Assembly (NCBI RefSeq): GCF_037975245.1
Contig: NC_092572.1
Span: forward strand, 33,329,989-33,393,988
Source of the DNA: Apostichopus japonicus
Taxonomy: Eukaryota; Echinodermata; Holothuroidea; Aspidochirotida; Stichopodidae
Length of the DNA: 64,000 bases
Direction of reading: 5' to 3'
The notes beneath the pieces are model-generated. The model was given only the letters and a program-made list of their open reading frames with translations, made no database searches and was not told the DNA's origin. A program made the translations under genes and the position numbers. This document shows positions 11,720 to 20,904 of the stretch, in pieces. Position 1 is the stretch's first letter. Each line of letters begins with the position of its first letter.

Positions 11720-11869
11720 GAAATTCCATTCACGCAGGTAGAGACCAATACAGAATTTTCGTGCCCATTTGTCTTTGAGAAAGTTCAAGATCAAGATTGT
11801 TTCTTTTACTTCAAAGCTACTCAGAAGGAAGCAATTGAATTGCGAGTCCCATACACGGTTTGTAAATAG
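11720..11869 (+). CDS. UPA-domain exon 3 and probable C-terminus
   Basis: The exon follows a good 3' splice site (TTTTTTTCATTTCTGCAG) and encodes EIPFTQVETNTEFSCPFVFE and on to a TAG at 11867-11869. The IPF...F-x-C-x-F-x-[FL]-E pattern and the following FFYFKA strand match the end of UPA domains. An AATAAA at 12097-12102, about 230 nt after the stop, supports a terminal exon. An alternative is splicing at the GTAAAT inside the last codons, which would let the gene continue into the second Death copy; I rate that lower. Confidence 0.68.
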   Translation, partial: EIPFTQVETNTEFSCPFVFEKVQDQDCFFYFKATQKEAIELRVPYTVCK

Positions 11870-12096
11870 TTATGTAACCTACATTTGTCCTGATCCATTT
11901 GAGCATACTGTTATTTTGACCATTCATATAACTTATGTAACTCTGGTCACCTCGAGGAATATTTGCATTAAAGTTTATGTCATTCTTAACCAATTTTCCC
12001 AATACATCAGTGTTTTCATGCAATGAAAGTTTCCACTTTTGTTAACATTGAGCTGTTTTAGCATTTGCCCAATATACATAAATGTTTGAAATCATA

Positions 12097-12102
12097 AATA
12101 AA
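12097..12102 (+). terminator. Candidate poly(A) signal of the Death-ZU5-UPA gene
   Basis: A canonical AATAAA lies about 230 nt past the TAG. A second one lies near 12361. This is positional evidence only. Confidence 0.45.
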
Positions 12103-12572
12103 TTAATGAAAACATTATTACTCACGTCATACCACAGTGACACTTGAGTCTAACACTAAGTTACAGTAGAGCCTTTAGTCCTCTGTTAGTAATTTCGAGA
12201 GATATCATGATCATTCCTAACCTATATATCCCCTTTGGCTGTGGCAGTTAACCCTCTATATTTTCAAGTATGCTTTATTAGGTAAATGTAATGGTTGTCC
12301 AATAATCTGTATATACATTGTTGCTTTAACCCTGGATGATTAATGGTGGACTTATCTTGAAATAAAGTGTTGCAAATATGCATGTTTTCATGAACTAATT
12401 GCTGTGCTTACAGTTAGCTAGAATGTTTGTGCGATATGCTAGATTGTGTGGGCAAATGTTTATATCAGTGGTACCATTTTTATAAGTTGACAGCAGTATG
12501 ACCCTTATAAGTTACCTTTTTAATAGTTAGAACTAATTATATATGTACCAGGCTATTTACACAATAGCACCC

Positions 12573-13041
12573 ATATATGTTCACTGCCTCTCCAACCACC
12601 CCCCGGAAGTCACCAAACGTATTCCAGAGAGCATCGGCAACAGGATCTCCACTCTTTCATCTAACGAAGAGATCTTCGACAACGCTGCCCCCATATACAA
12701 CGATGCGCTCCGAGATAGCGGCTACACCGACCCAGAAAGAAACCCCGTACCAGGAACATAATATGGTTTAACCCACCTTACAGCCGTAATGTCAAATCTA
12801 ATGTGGGGAAATTGTTTTTCAGACTACTCGCCAAGCACTTCCCGAAAGGAAACAAGCTCCACAAAATTTTCAACAAAAACAACGTGAAATTGAGTTACAG
12901 TTGTATGGGCAATATGCGATCAATCATCAACAGCCATAATAACCGGCTTTTAACACAAAACGAGCTTAGACCGCAGCAGGCTCAACGCATATGCAATTGT
13001 AGAGAAAAACTTAATTACCCCCTCAACGGGAATTGCTTGGA
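12573..13041 (+). mobile_element. Frameshifted Penelope-like retroelement fragment
   Basis: Two frames carry it. Frame one (about 12573-12761) reads a LSNHPPEV...RIPESIGNRIS...YNDALRDSGY segment. Frame two (from about 12758) reads IIWFNPPYSRNVKSNVGK, then HFP...KLHKIFN...VKLSYSC, SIINSHN, and a Cys-rich CNCR...CPL-like end. I recognise this as the region between reverse transcriptase and GIY-YIG nuclease in Penelope-like elements. Neither the RT core nor the nuclease is present and the frame breaks near 12760, so it is dead. It ends at the (TATATAG)n tract. It is GC-richer than its surroundings. Confidence 0.6.
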
Positions 13042-13147
13042 GTTATATATATATATATATATATATAGTTATATATAGTATATATATAGTTATATATAGT
13101 ATATATATAGTTATATATAGTTATATATATTTATATATATATATATA
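13042..13147 (+). repeat. (TA)n/(TATATAG)n microsatellite
   Basis: An alternation of TATATA runs with ATATAGTTATATATAG words directly links the Penelope-like fragment to the 36-bp minisatellite. Confidence 0.9.
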
Positions 13148-13850
13148 AGTACACATAACTATGCTAGAAACGGGCTGAGTATGAGTACACATAAGTATGC
13201 TAGAAACGGGCTGAGTATGAGTACACATAAGTATGCTAGAACAGGACTGAGTACTCATAACTATGCAAGAGCAGGGCTTAGTATGAGTACACATAACTAT
13301 GCTAGGACAGGGCTGATTATGAGTGCACATAACTATGCTAGGACAGGGCTGATTATGAGTGCACATAACTATGCTAGGACAGGGCTGATTATGAGTGCAC
13401 ATACCTTTGCTAGATCAGGGCTTAGTATGAGCACACATAACTATGCTAGATCAGGGCTGATTATGAAAACTCATAACTATGCTAGGACAGGGCTGATTAT
13501 GAGTGCACATATCTTTGCTAGATCAGGGCTTAGTATGAGCACACATAACTATGCTAGATCAGGGCTGATTATGAAAACTCATAACTATGCTAGGACAGGG
13601 CTGATTATGAGTGCACATATCTTTGCTAGATCAGGGCTTAGTATGAGCACACATAACTATGCTAGATCAGGGCTGATTATGAAAACTCATAACTATGCTA
13701 GGACAGGGCTGATTATGAGTGCACATATCTTTGCTAGATCAGGGCTTAGTATGAGCACACATAACTATGCTAGATCAGGGCTGATTATGAAAACTCATAA
13801 CTATGCTAGGACAGGGCTGATTATGAGTGCACATATCTTTGCTAGAATAT
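13148..13850 (+). repeat. 36-bp minisatellite with a 108-bp higher-order unit, open as an ORF
   Basis: About 19 units resemble AGTGCACATAACTATGCTAG plus ACAGGGCTGATTATG. Because 36 is 12 codons and the unit has no stop in this frame, 13181-13852 stays open and would encode a 12-residue repeat of the type MSAHNYARTGLI. From about 13393 units alternate in a three-unit, 108-bp higher-order pattern (AHIFARSGL, THNYARSGL, THNYARTGL) repeated four times. The opposite strand is also open over part of the array. I see no splice context that makes it an exon. Confidence 0.9.
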
Positions 13851-14130
13851 GAGTGTGAGTATGAATTCACTACAAGTCTGGTCCAAAGTAGTTAGGTTGA
13901 CTTTGATATGAGAGAGATATTACAATAATGACATGTAGGAATTCAAGTGGTTTTCTACACAGTAATACAAAATGATGCTGGAAAATTCCTTTACATTGCA
14001 TAATGACTACATACTCAGTGACATACTATAAAAAAAAAATAATGTTCCATCAACCAGCTAAACATTTGTCCTAGCTACGAATCATATTAGCTTTCTTTTT
14101 CTTAACTCCTTTTCCATTTCTTTCTCACAG

Positions 14131-14241
14131 AATCCTTCTTTGCCATCTCATCAAGCAATAAGAGGAGAAGCCGAAGGGAACCTAGCAGGAGCTGAAGCAA
14201 CGACAATAGATAGCGAAGAAGTAACAATTGAAACTTTGCAG
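14131..14241 (+). CDS. Linker exon (copy 2)
   Basis: This 111-nt phase 0-0 exon keeps the strong 3' splice site and GTAAGT donor of copy 1, and differs at a handful of codons (for example Asn for Asp at its first codon and Arg-Gly for Ser-Ala in the middle). No stop or frameshift has appeared. That suggests copy 2 was, or still is, used in a transcript, although the intron downstream now contains 4.7 kb of LINE on the opposite strand. Confidence 0.6.
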
Positions 14242-15105
14242 GTAAGTATTAGTGAGTGAGAACATCCAAGTATGATTCATGACTTTTGACCAATATCTCT
14301 CTAAGTCTGTGATTTCTGACTGATACAGACTGGTTGCTAAATTGAAACAATCGTAACTGTAACTTGTTTTTTTTTTCACTCTAAGTCTGCCACTTCTAAC
14401 TGATACAGACTGGTTTTAAATTAAAACAATCGTTGACTGATAACTTGCTTTTTTCACTACGTGATTTGGGGCCGACATTAAGACATTACTGAAAGTTATA
14501 TTTGCTAAATTAACGTTGCATGTTGTACACATATAACATCTATACACATCCCACACAATATCAGAGAGTGTACATAAATTATAGCCCTATATGCTTCCTA
14601 TTGTTTTAAGAAGTAATATCATGTATATTAATAAGTAGGCGAAGTATATTGGCAATATTAATATGGCAACATAAATGTTTGTTATCTTTCATATTTGGCA
14701 TGTTTGTATTGTAAGTACGTGTTTATGTCCTTATGTTATTAAATTGTTGAAAAATTATTATGCAAATGGAAGATGGGATTTGATGTTACTTTTTTGCTTC
14801 TGCCACATAGGAAAATTCTTTTGAAAAGTTTATCAGTAGGTAGTACATGAAATGGTTAAAAAAAAACTATTCAATTCAATTTCAATTCAATTCATAAGAC
14901 TTTATTTCAATCTCTCGCATTAAAGTATGCAATTATGACAATAGACGTGGGTAAATGTACAAGAGAACAAGAGATTGAGGAGTGCCAACAAGAAGCTCTG
15001 CAGAGCTTGTTTACGTTGACACCCCTTTACAAATAAAACATAGAAAGAAAGCTTAAGTATACAGAGAAAACAGAACAAAGATGGCAAAGAAAGGAAAATA
15101 CAAAA

Positions 15106-18100
15106 TCAATGATAGTTTGATATAAGATACTCTTTAAGACGTTTTTTGAAGGTGTTCAGAGTTTTACAACCAGTAATAGTAGTAGGGAGGGAATTCCAAA
15201 GTTTTACACCGACATAACGAATACCAAGTTGTGCAGACCTAAGTCTAAAGTAAGGAACAGTCAATTGATTTGGCGCACGGTTGGGATAAGGATCGTTACG
15301 TAACTGAAAATAGTTGCGAAAAGTCGACGGAGCACTATCATGTAACCAATTGAAAATAAAAATACCAACATAGTAACGATTTATATCATAGATACTAAGA
15401 GCGTTAAGAGTAGTAAACAGGGGTGCTGTATGCTGGAGGTAATCCGCATTACAAATATAACGAATGGCTCTCTTTTGAAGTAAGTAAAGGGGTTGAATTC
15501 TAGAGGCATGGGTACTGCCCCAAATAACATTACAATATGTAAGATAGGGAAGTATGAGTGTATTATACAAAGTGACCAATGTGCTTCTGGGAATGATTTG
15601 GCGAAGACTATTAAGAACTCCAGCGCCTTTAGACACTTTCATACAAATATTCTGAATATGATTATTCCAAGAAAGATGATTATCTATATAAACCCCAAGA
15701 AATTTAGTAGTCTTAGACAGCATAACATCAACACCGCAAAGTCTGATACTATTAATGTTAGGATTTAAGTGCTTTGAAGGTGTACTAAACACAATAGAGG
15801 TAGTTTTCTTAACATTTAGTGACAATCTATTTGCACAAAACCAATCATGAATATATGTAAACTCATTCTGTATAGTATCCAATAGAAAATTAATGTCATT
15901 ACTGGAAAAGAACAGGTTGGTATCATCAGCATAAGAGATTATATGAAATTTGTTGCTGGCTCTATAGAGGTCATTAACATAAATTATAAACAACAATGGA
16001 CCAAGTATGGACCCTTGAGGAACACCACACTTAATTGGCTTAGAAACAGAATTTATATTATTAATAACAACAAACTGGTGACGATCAGCAAGATAGCTTT
16101 TGAACCACTGAAGTACAGTTCCCCGGATTCCATAATGACTAAGTTTTTCAAGTAAAATGTTATGGTCAAGGGTATCAAACGCCTTCGACAGATCCAGAAA
16201 TATACCAGAAGCATACTGATTATTTTCGAAAGCTTCCATAACTTTACAAGTAAAATGTAAAATAGCATGTGTTGTTGAGCGGCCAGGAAGGAAACCAAAT
16301 TGATAATTATACAGTAAATTATGCTTAGCAATAAAGTTATATAACCGTGAGAACATTATTTCTTCGATTACCTTGGAGAAACATGGGAGAACTGAAATGG
16401 GTCTATAATTATTCACGGATTCCTTTTCACCGGCCTTAAAGACAGGAACAACTCGAGCTATTTTTAAAGATGTGGGGACAACACCAAGCTCAAAAGAGAG
16501 ATTACAAAGATATGTGAGTGGAATACATAATGAATGGGCAACATGTTTTACAATAATAGCAGAAACACCATCAAAACCAGCAGCGGATGGCTTGAGTGAT
16601 AGAAGTACTTTAAGGACCTCATCTCTTGTTGCAGGAATAATGAATAAAGAATCAATAACTGGTGCTTGCAGGTACATTTTGTAGTGAGAATTAACATTAG
16701 GAATCTTATGTTGAGTGGCTGGACCAATAGTAGTAAAATAATCATTAAAAATGTTTCCAATATCCATAGGATTAGAAAAACTGACCCCCTGATAATTAAT
16801 CTGTTCAGGAGTGCGATTAGCTTGTCGACCATGTAAAAGGGTATTTATTGACCGCCACATACTTTTCGCATCCTGGTTGTTATTATTAAACATATTGGTG
16901 TAGTAAGACTTTTTGGCCAGCCTGATAACAGACGTAAGACGATTACGAAAACGTTTGTAGTCGTTCAAGTTGTTTGCAGTACGGCTACGGAGATATTTTT
17001 TATATAGACGATTCTTTGTACGGCAAGAATTAAGGATGGCAGGAGTCATCCAGTCATTCTTGTCACTAATACCCTTCTTTGTACTAGGAACATACGGAAG
17101 ACAGTTGTTTAAATGCTTACTAAATATTTTATTAAACTGATCAAATGCAACGTTTACATCATTGCCATAAAAGACATCTTGCCAAGTTTCGTTTTCAATA
17201 GCAGACCGAAATAACCGTATAGTTGCTGGATTAACGTGCCTCCTTAAAGTAATTGACGGAATACTAGTTTTAACATTGTCAATGTCAACAATAGTAAAAA
17301 CAGGGAAATGATCCGAAATGTCGTCACAAATTATGCCCGAGGTAGATGACAGTGATGGACTATTCGTAAAAATTACATCAAGAAGTGTAGCAGAGTGTGA
17401 CGTTATCCTAGAAGGCAAATTGTGGAGTGGACGAAAAGAGTGAGAGTGTACAAGGTTGATAAACTGATTACCGATGTTTTCCGATGTAATTAAGAGATTA
17501 CAGTTAAAATCGCCCATTAAGAAACAACTCCTGTCTTCTCGATTCAATGAAATAAATAAAGTAGAGAACATGTCAAGCACAGTTTCGCTAACACCGGAGG
17601 GGCAATAAATAACCCCTATGATGATTGGCGAATGAGAAGCCTGTAGTTCTATAAAAGTCGACTCAAATACGCCTTCTACAAATATACTCAAATCTGAACG
17701 AGATTTGTATTTAAGAGATGAATTGATATATAGTGCGACCCCTCCACCACGCCCTTGCCTAGAGGCATGTTCCATATTATACCCAGGGATGTTGTAGAGA
17801 GTATGTAAAGTATTAAGATTACCAAGCCAGGTCTCGGTTATACCGATAACAGAAAAATTATGCCTAACGGATCTTAGTGATAATAATAAATTATTAAAGT
17901 TACTATTCAGAGACCTAGCATTCACATGATACAAGGTAAGTTTCTGATCCCATAAATCGTTGGTAATATCTTGAAAGAAATTATAATCATAATACTTGCA
18001 GTTAGTAGCTTGAAAACTTTGAACAGAATTGATATCAGGATCAATAGAACTGAGAGGGGAATTAATGTCGTCGCATGCTTGAAAGTGATTTCGAGTATTT

Positions 18101-18279
18101 TTACAAATGATGCAGGCTATGTCCCCATGCAAACTAACAATAGGATTACTAATACAGTCATTATGCCATTTTATAACCCCGGAGCAATTACAGCAATGAC
18201 CTATGGAACAACGATCACTAGACGTTAAGCTATGCGCACAAATACAACAGAGGTGACTAAATAAAGTACAAGGCTCCAT
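15106..18279 (-). CDS. LINE ORF2: endonuclease-reverse transcriptase
   Basis: The 1057-residue protein is intact. Residues 11-59 form a Cys/His cluster resembling a PHD finger (CCIC, CSIGHCCNC, WHNDC, CIIC). Residues about 115-335 are an apurinic-type endonuclease with HVNARSL (N120), ITETWL (E149), MGDFN (D257, N259) and SDHFPV (D323, H324). Residues about 550-830 are reverse transcriptase with NNYRPISVLP, GFLPGRSTTHA, FLDLSKAFDTLDH (D696), GVPQGSILGPLLF and SYADD (783-786). All visible catalytic motifs are present. The C-terminal 200 residues are the usual thumb/connection region of this group. The protein nicks target DNA and reverse-transcribes its own RNA there. It could be active. Confidence 0.95.
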   Translation of the reverse strand: MEPCTLFSHLCCICAHSLTSSDRCSIGHCCNCSGVIKWHNDCISNPIVSLHGDIACIICKNTRNHFQACDDINSPLSSIDPDINSVQSFQATNCKYYDYNFFQDITNDLWDQKLTLYHVNARSLNSNFNNLLLSLRSVRHNFSVIGITETWLGNLNTLHTLYNIPGYNMEHASRQGRGGGVALYINSSLKYKSRSDLSIFVEGVFESTFIELQASHSPIIIGVIYCPSGVSETVLDMFSTLFISLNREDRSCFLMGDFNCNLLITSENIGNQFINLVHSHSFRPLHNLPSRITSHSATLLDVIFTNSPSLSSTSGIICDDISDHFPVFTIVDIDNVKTSIPSITLRRHVNPATIRLFRSAIENETWQDVFYGNDVNVAFDQFNKIFSKHLNNCLPYVPSTKKGISDKNDWMTPAILNSCRTKNRLYKKYLRSRTANNLNDYKRFRNRLTSVIRLAKKSYYTNMFNNNNQDAKSMWRSINTLLHGRQANRTPEQINYQGVSFSNPMDIGNIFNDYFTTIGPATQHKIPNVNSHYKMYLQAPVIDSLFIIPATRDEVLKVLLSLKPSAAGFDGVSAIIVKHVAHSLCIPLTYLCNLSFELGVVPTSLKIARVVPVFKAGEKESVNNYRPISVLPCFSKVIEEIMFSRLYNFIAKHNLLYNYQFGFLPGRSTTHAILHFTCKVMEAFENNQYASGIFLDLSKAFDTLDHNILLEKLSHYGIRGTVLQWFKSYLADRHQFVVINNINSVSKPIKCGVPQGSILGPLLFIIYVNDLYRASNKFHIISYADDTNLFFSSNDINFLLDTIQNEFTYIHDWFCANRLSLNVKKTTSIVFSTPSKHLNPNINSIRLCGVDVMLSKTTKFLGVYIDNHLSWNNHIQNICMKVSKGAGVLNSLRQIIPRSTLVTLYNTLILPYLTYCNVIWGSTHASRIQPLYLLQKRAIRYICNADYLQHTAPLFTTLNALSIYDINRYYVGIFIFNWLHDSAPSTFRNYFQLRNDPYPNRAPNQLTVPYFRLRSAQLGIRYVGVKLWNSLPTTITGCKTLNTFKKRLKEYLISNYH

Positions 18280-18598
18280 GCAGTATCAAATGCAAACTAT
18301 CAAGAAGTAAGAAAAGAAAAAAAAAGAGAAAGAAAGAAGAACAGAACAAAATAAGAAGAGTGAAAAAAAAGTATTATAACGTATAATACCTTGAATGTGG
18401 ATAAGACGGGTGGTTGGACAAACGAAAACACACGACAAAAGGGAAATCCTTTAAAGTAATCTGTAAAATACCAGTAGAACGTGCAACTACTTGCTACATT
18501 TAAGTAACAAACGGCAATGGTATGTACTGTCCCCAAAAATCAAGGTAGCGGCTTCAAATTCAAGATGGCGGCTTCAACTTCACCATTGTGTCCGTACA

Positions 18599-19405
18599 TT
18601 ACCGAAGTCTTGCCAGGTCCTCTGTATTAGCAATGTGATGTTTATGATCGTTCCCATCAATGACGAATATCTTCCCATCTAGGGTCCAAGACCGATTAAC
18701 TCTTTCATGTTTGCGGGCACGGGCGAATAGCTCCTGGTTCCTGCGGGTCAAATCCTCATTAATGTATATTCTGGTGCCTTTTAGTGAGGTCCTGGCACGA
18801 TATATCCTGTCTCTTGTGTTGTATGAGGTCAGTTTGACGATGATAGCCCTGGGTCGGGTGGCGTTTGCTATGTTGTTAGCTCTAGGTCGGGGTGAAATGC
18901 GGTGTGAACGGTCGATTTCTCCAGGGGTTAGGGTAACGTTCAGTTTTTCGGTCGCCAGATTAATGACTAACTCGTCAGTCGATTCTCCAGGAGATTCAGG
19001 AATCCCCTGTATGCGGAGACAGTTACGCCTTGAATACTGCTCCTGGCGGTCAGCAGAGTCCTGGGTTGCAGTTAAGTCTCGTCTGAGCTGGCATATTTCC
19101 TCCCTGGCATCATCAAGTTGTTTTTGCTTTTTGGACAGTTCAAGTTGGAAGGTGTCATGAATTTCTTTACATACCTTCTCTTTCACTGCTTCCGCTATCG
19201 CTGGCACTAGTTTGCATATTAGATTGGTGCAAAAGTCATCTGAGTTAATGGCAGCATTCAACTCTTGGCGAATAGAGTCTATAATGTCCACATGAATTAG
19301 ATCAGTGTTAGGTTGAGGTGTAGGCTCATCGTTAGGCTGGGGTTCGCGAACCTGCCTTCTAGTTGAGGTCGATTTTGCTGCGTTTGTAGCTTTTTTAGGT
19401 GGCAT
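18599..19405 (-). CDS. LINE ORF1: coiled-coil/RRM nucleic-acid-binding protein
   Basis: This 268-residue protein has a basic N-terminus (residues 1-20), a Pro-rich stretch, a heptad-rich Glu/Lys/Gln/Leu coiled coil (about 75-125), then QEQYSRRNCLRIQGIP, which opens an RRM-like domain (about 127-200), and a basic C-terminal domain (about 201-268). This is the layout of L1-type ORF1 proteins (Transposase_22 family), RNA chaperones that form trimers and package the element's RNA. The start is ATG in the context GCCACC-like AAGATGCC on the coding strand. ORF2 follows 319 nt downstream, so it is not translated by simple overlap. Confidence 0.88.
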   Translation of the reverse strand: MPPKKATNAAKSTSTRRQVREPQPNDEPTPQPNTDLIHVDIIDSIRQELNAAINSDDFCTNLICKLVPAIAEAVKEKVCKEIHDTFQLELSKKQKQLDDAREEICQLRRDLTATQDSADRQEQYSRRNCLRIQGIPESPGESTDELVINLATEKLNVTLTPGEIDRSHRISPRPRANNIANATRPRAIIVKLTSYNTRDRIYRARTSLKGTRIYINEDLTRRNQELFARARKHERVNRSWTLDGKIFVIDGNDHKHHIANTEDLARLR

Positions 19406-20645
19406 CTTGGACGTTGTTTAGTACTAGCAATGAACTCTCACAGAATAATGATAAAGTAATATACTGAATGAATATTTAACTGAGAAATTTGAAGGATTTC
19501 CGAGAGGCGAAAAAATGATGTGATCTTTACATGTTGTCTATCGATTTATCAACTATTTATTTTTGTAACCAAAAATCATTTTAGAGACCAATTATGAGGT
19601 ATTTTGCCTTTTTGGCCTGAAACACTCACATAAGGTTACACCAAAATGTCAACCACAGTATTACACGGTTGCTGATCTTAGCATAGTATTGGAGGTGTAA
19701 AGAAGTTGTTTGTAAAGAAGTAAAGAATGTTGTGCATCTGATGTATTATCAATTACCATGTGTAGTGCTGCAGGAGCCACTGACTTTCTTAACTGAACAA
19801 TAGTGTAACAGACTGTGCTTATGTGACAGTGGTATTGGTAGCTTGTAAGTGACTGGTAAATTCTGCACCTGGCATTAAAGGCTACATTTTACCATGGAAC
19901 TGCAATGGTCTAGACAGCTTGGATTGTACTCTTGAATAGAAGAATTTTGCTTTAGTTTGTTGTCCCACAAAACATATCACACAATAATGGAAACATAGCA
20001 TGTTTCAAGGTTTTGCAGTGAACCATGTTCAGTTTGTTGGGATTGACTTTAATGTTATCATGGCGTTATCTACATGAATCTGTGATCTTTGTAATCGATT
20101 ATGCAACATATGCTCTGTGTGGAAAATGTCTGTCAACCAAAATGCATTAAACAATTTCCAGCTGAAATACCTTGAAAATACCTGTCTTTACAGATATACT
20201 AAAAAAATATCAAAGAACCAACTACAAGCACATTGGTAGTATTGAGATTCTGCAACATTTTCTGCATTCTTACAGTTTCCTGTGTCAATCCTTCTTCTGG
20301 GTTTTCCACTCTATTTCCAGTAAACACCTGTGTGAGAAATGTGTGGCAAATCTGTGTCTATTCAAACTTTTCACACAAAAATACTGCTGTTTCCATGGAT
20401 AATGACAGCTTTGTCAAGCATATTAATGTATTGGCGGGGCAAAATGAAACGATTACATTAGCCCTTTTAACTGTCAAGTACACAACTCAATTTCATTAAA
20501 AGTATATGATATGCCTCATTTGCCTCATTAGTGTTCTAGTTTTTAACCGTCTACTGAGATTCTCATATGGATTAGCTCAGTTTCAATTGGCATTGTCAAA
20601 TAGCATCAGAAAGATAAAACATTCCATATTTTTGGTTATTTCAAG

Positions 20646-20904
20646 GACTTGTCAGAAAACCTATCCAAAGAATGGCGGGATGTTGGAAGAAAACTGAAGC
20701 TTAAAGAGACAGATCTTCGCAACATTGAGGCAGATAACAAAAGCAATGGACAAAAGGAAGTGGTTTACCAGATGTTGTTACTATGGAAACAGAAACATGG
20801 GATGGAAGCAACAAACAAAACACTGAGATATGCTCTAATAGTAGCTAATCGAAAGGACCTGTCCGATTATCTTCTTAATAGGGAACAATGTGGAACGACT
20901 TCAG
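20646..20904 (+). CDS. Death-domain exon (copy 2)
   Basis: This exon has the same 259-nt length and phases as copy 1, with AG after TTATTTCAAG and a GTAAGT donor. It encodes EWRDVGRKLKL, DLRNIE, VVYQMLLLWK and DLSDYLLNREQ. Substitutions relative to copy 1 include ALIVANRKD for ALKAADRKD and K/N changes in the loop after helix 3. No stop or frameshift. No ZU5 exon follows within reach, so this copy belongs either to a different architecture, to a truncated paralogue, or to an alternative 3' end of the upstream gene. Confidence 0.8.

Larger units (their letters stand above)
4731..11869 (+). other. Gene model: Death-ZU5-UPA protein, six exons
   Basis: Joining exons 4731-4841, 6528-6786, 8253-8576, 9118-9338, 10423-10560 and 11720-11869 gives 1203 nt, which is 400 codons plus a stop, with every junction phase compatible (0, 1, 1, 0, 0). 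The 5' end is probably incomplete: the linker exon has a 3' splice site and no initiator Met, and no upstream exon was recognised. In known families ZU5-UPA modules sit before a C-terminal Death domain or CARD (UNC5, PIDD, ankyrin; NLRP1 and CARD8 as FIIND). Here the Death domain comes first. A role as a cytosolic signalling adaptor in immunity or cell death is inferred from the domains alone. Confidence 0.75.
14872..19550 (-). mobile_element. Full-length LINE of the Jockey superfamily (CR1/L2-like)
   Basis: The 4.68-kb element lies on the - strand with a short 5' region, ORF1 (19405-18599), a 319-nt spacer, ORF2 (18279-15106), a 3' UTR of about 230 bp with an AATAAA near 14905, and a microsatellite-like tail of TTGAA/ATTGA words. 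AACTATT at 14865-14871 and 19551-19557 is a 7-bp target-site duplication. The empty site is visible in copy 1 of the host duplication. Both ORFs are unbroken. The short tandem 3' tail instead of poly(A), the PHD-like finger and the RRM-type ORF1 fit the CR1/L2 group; the exact clade needs a tree. Confidence 0.9.

Noticed and set aside
13181-13852. 223-codon plus-strand ORF as a repeat-protein gene
   Set aside because: It is fully explained by a 36-bp tandem unit without stops; no start context, splice sites or flanking coding sequence.
15493-17971. Several 70-95 codon plus- and minus-strand ORFs
   Set aside because: Shadows of the LINE ORF2 in other frames.
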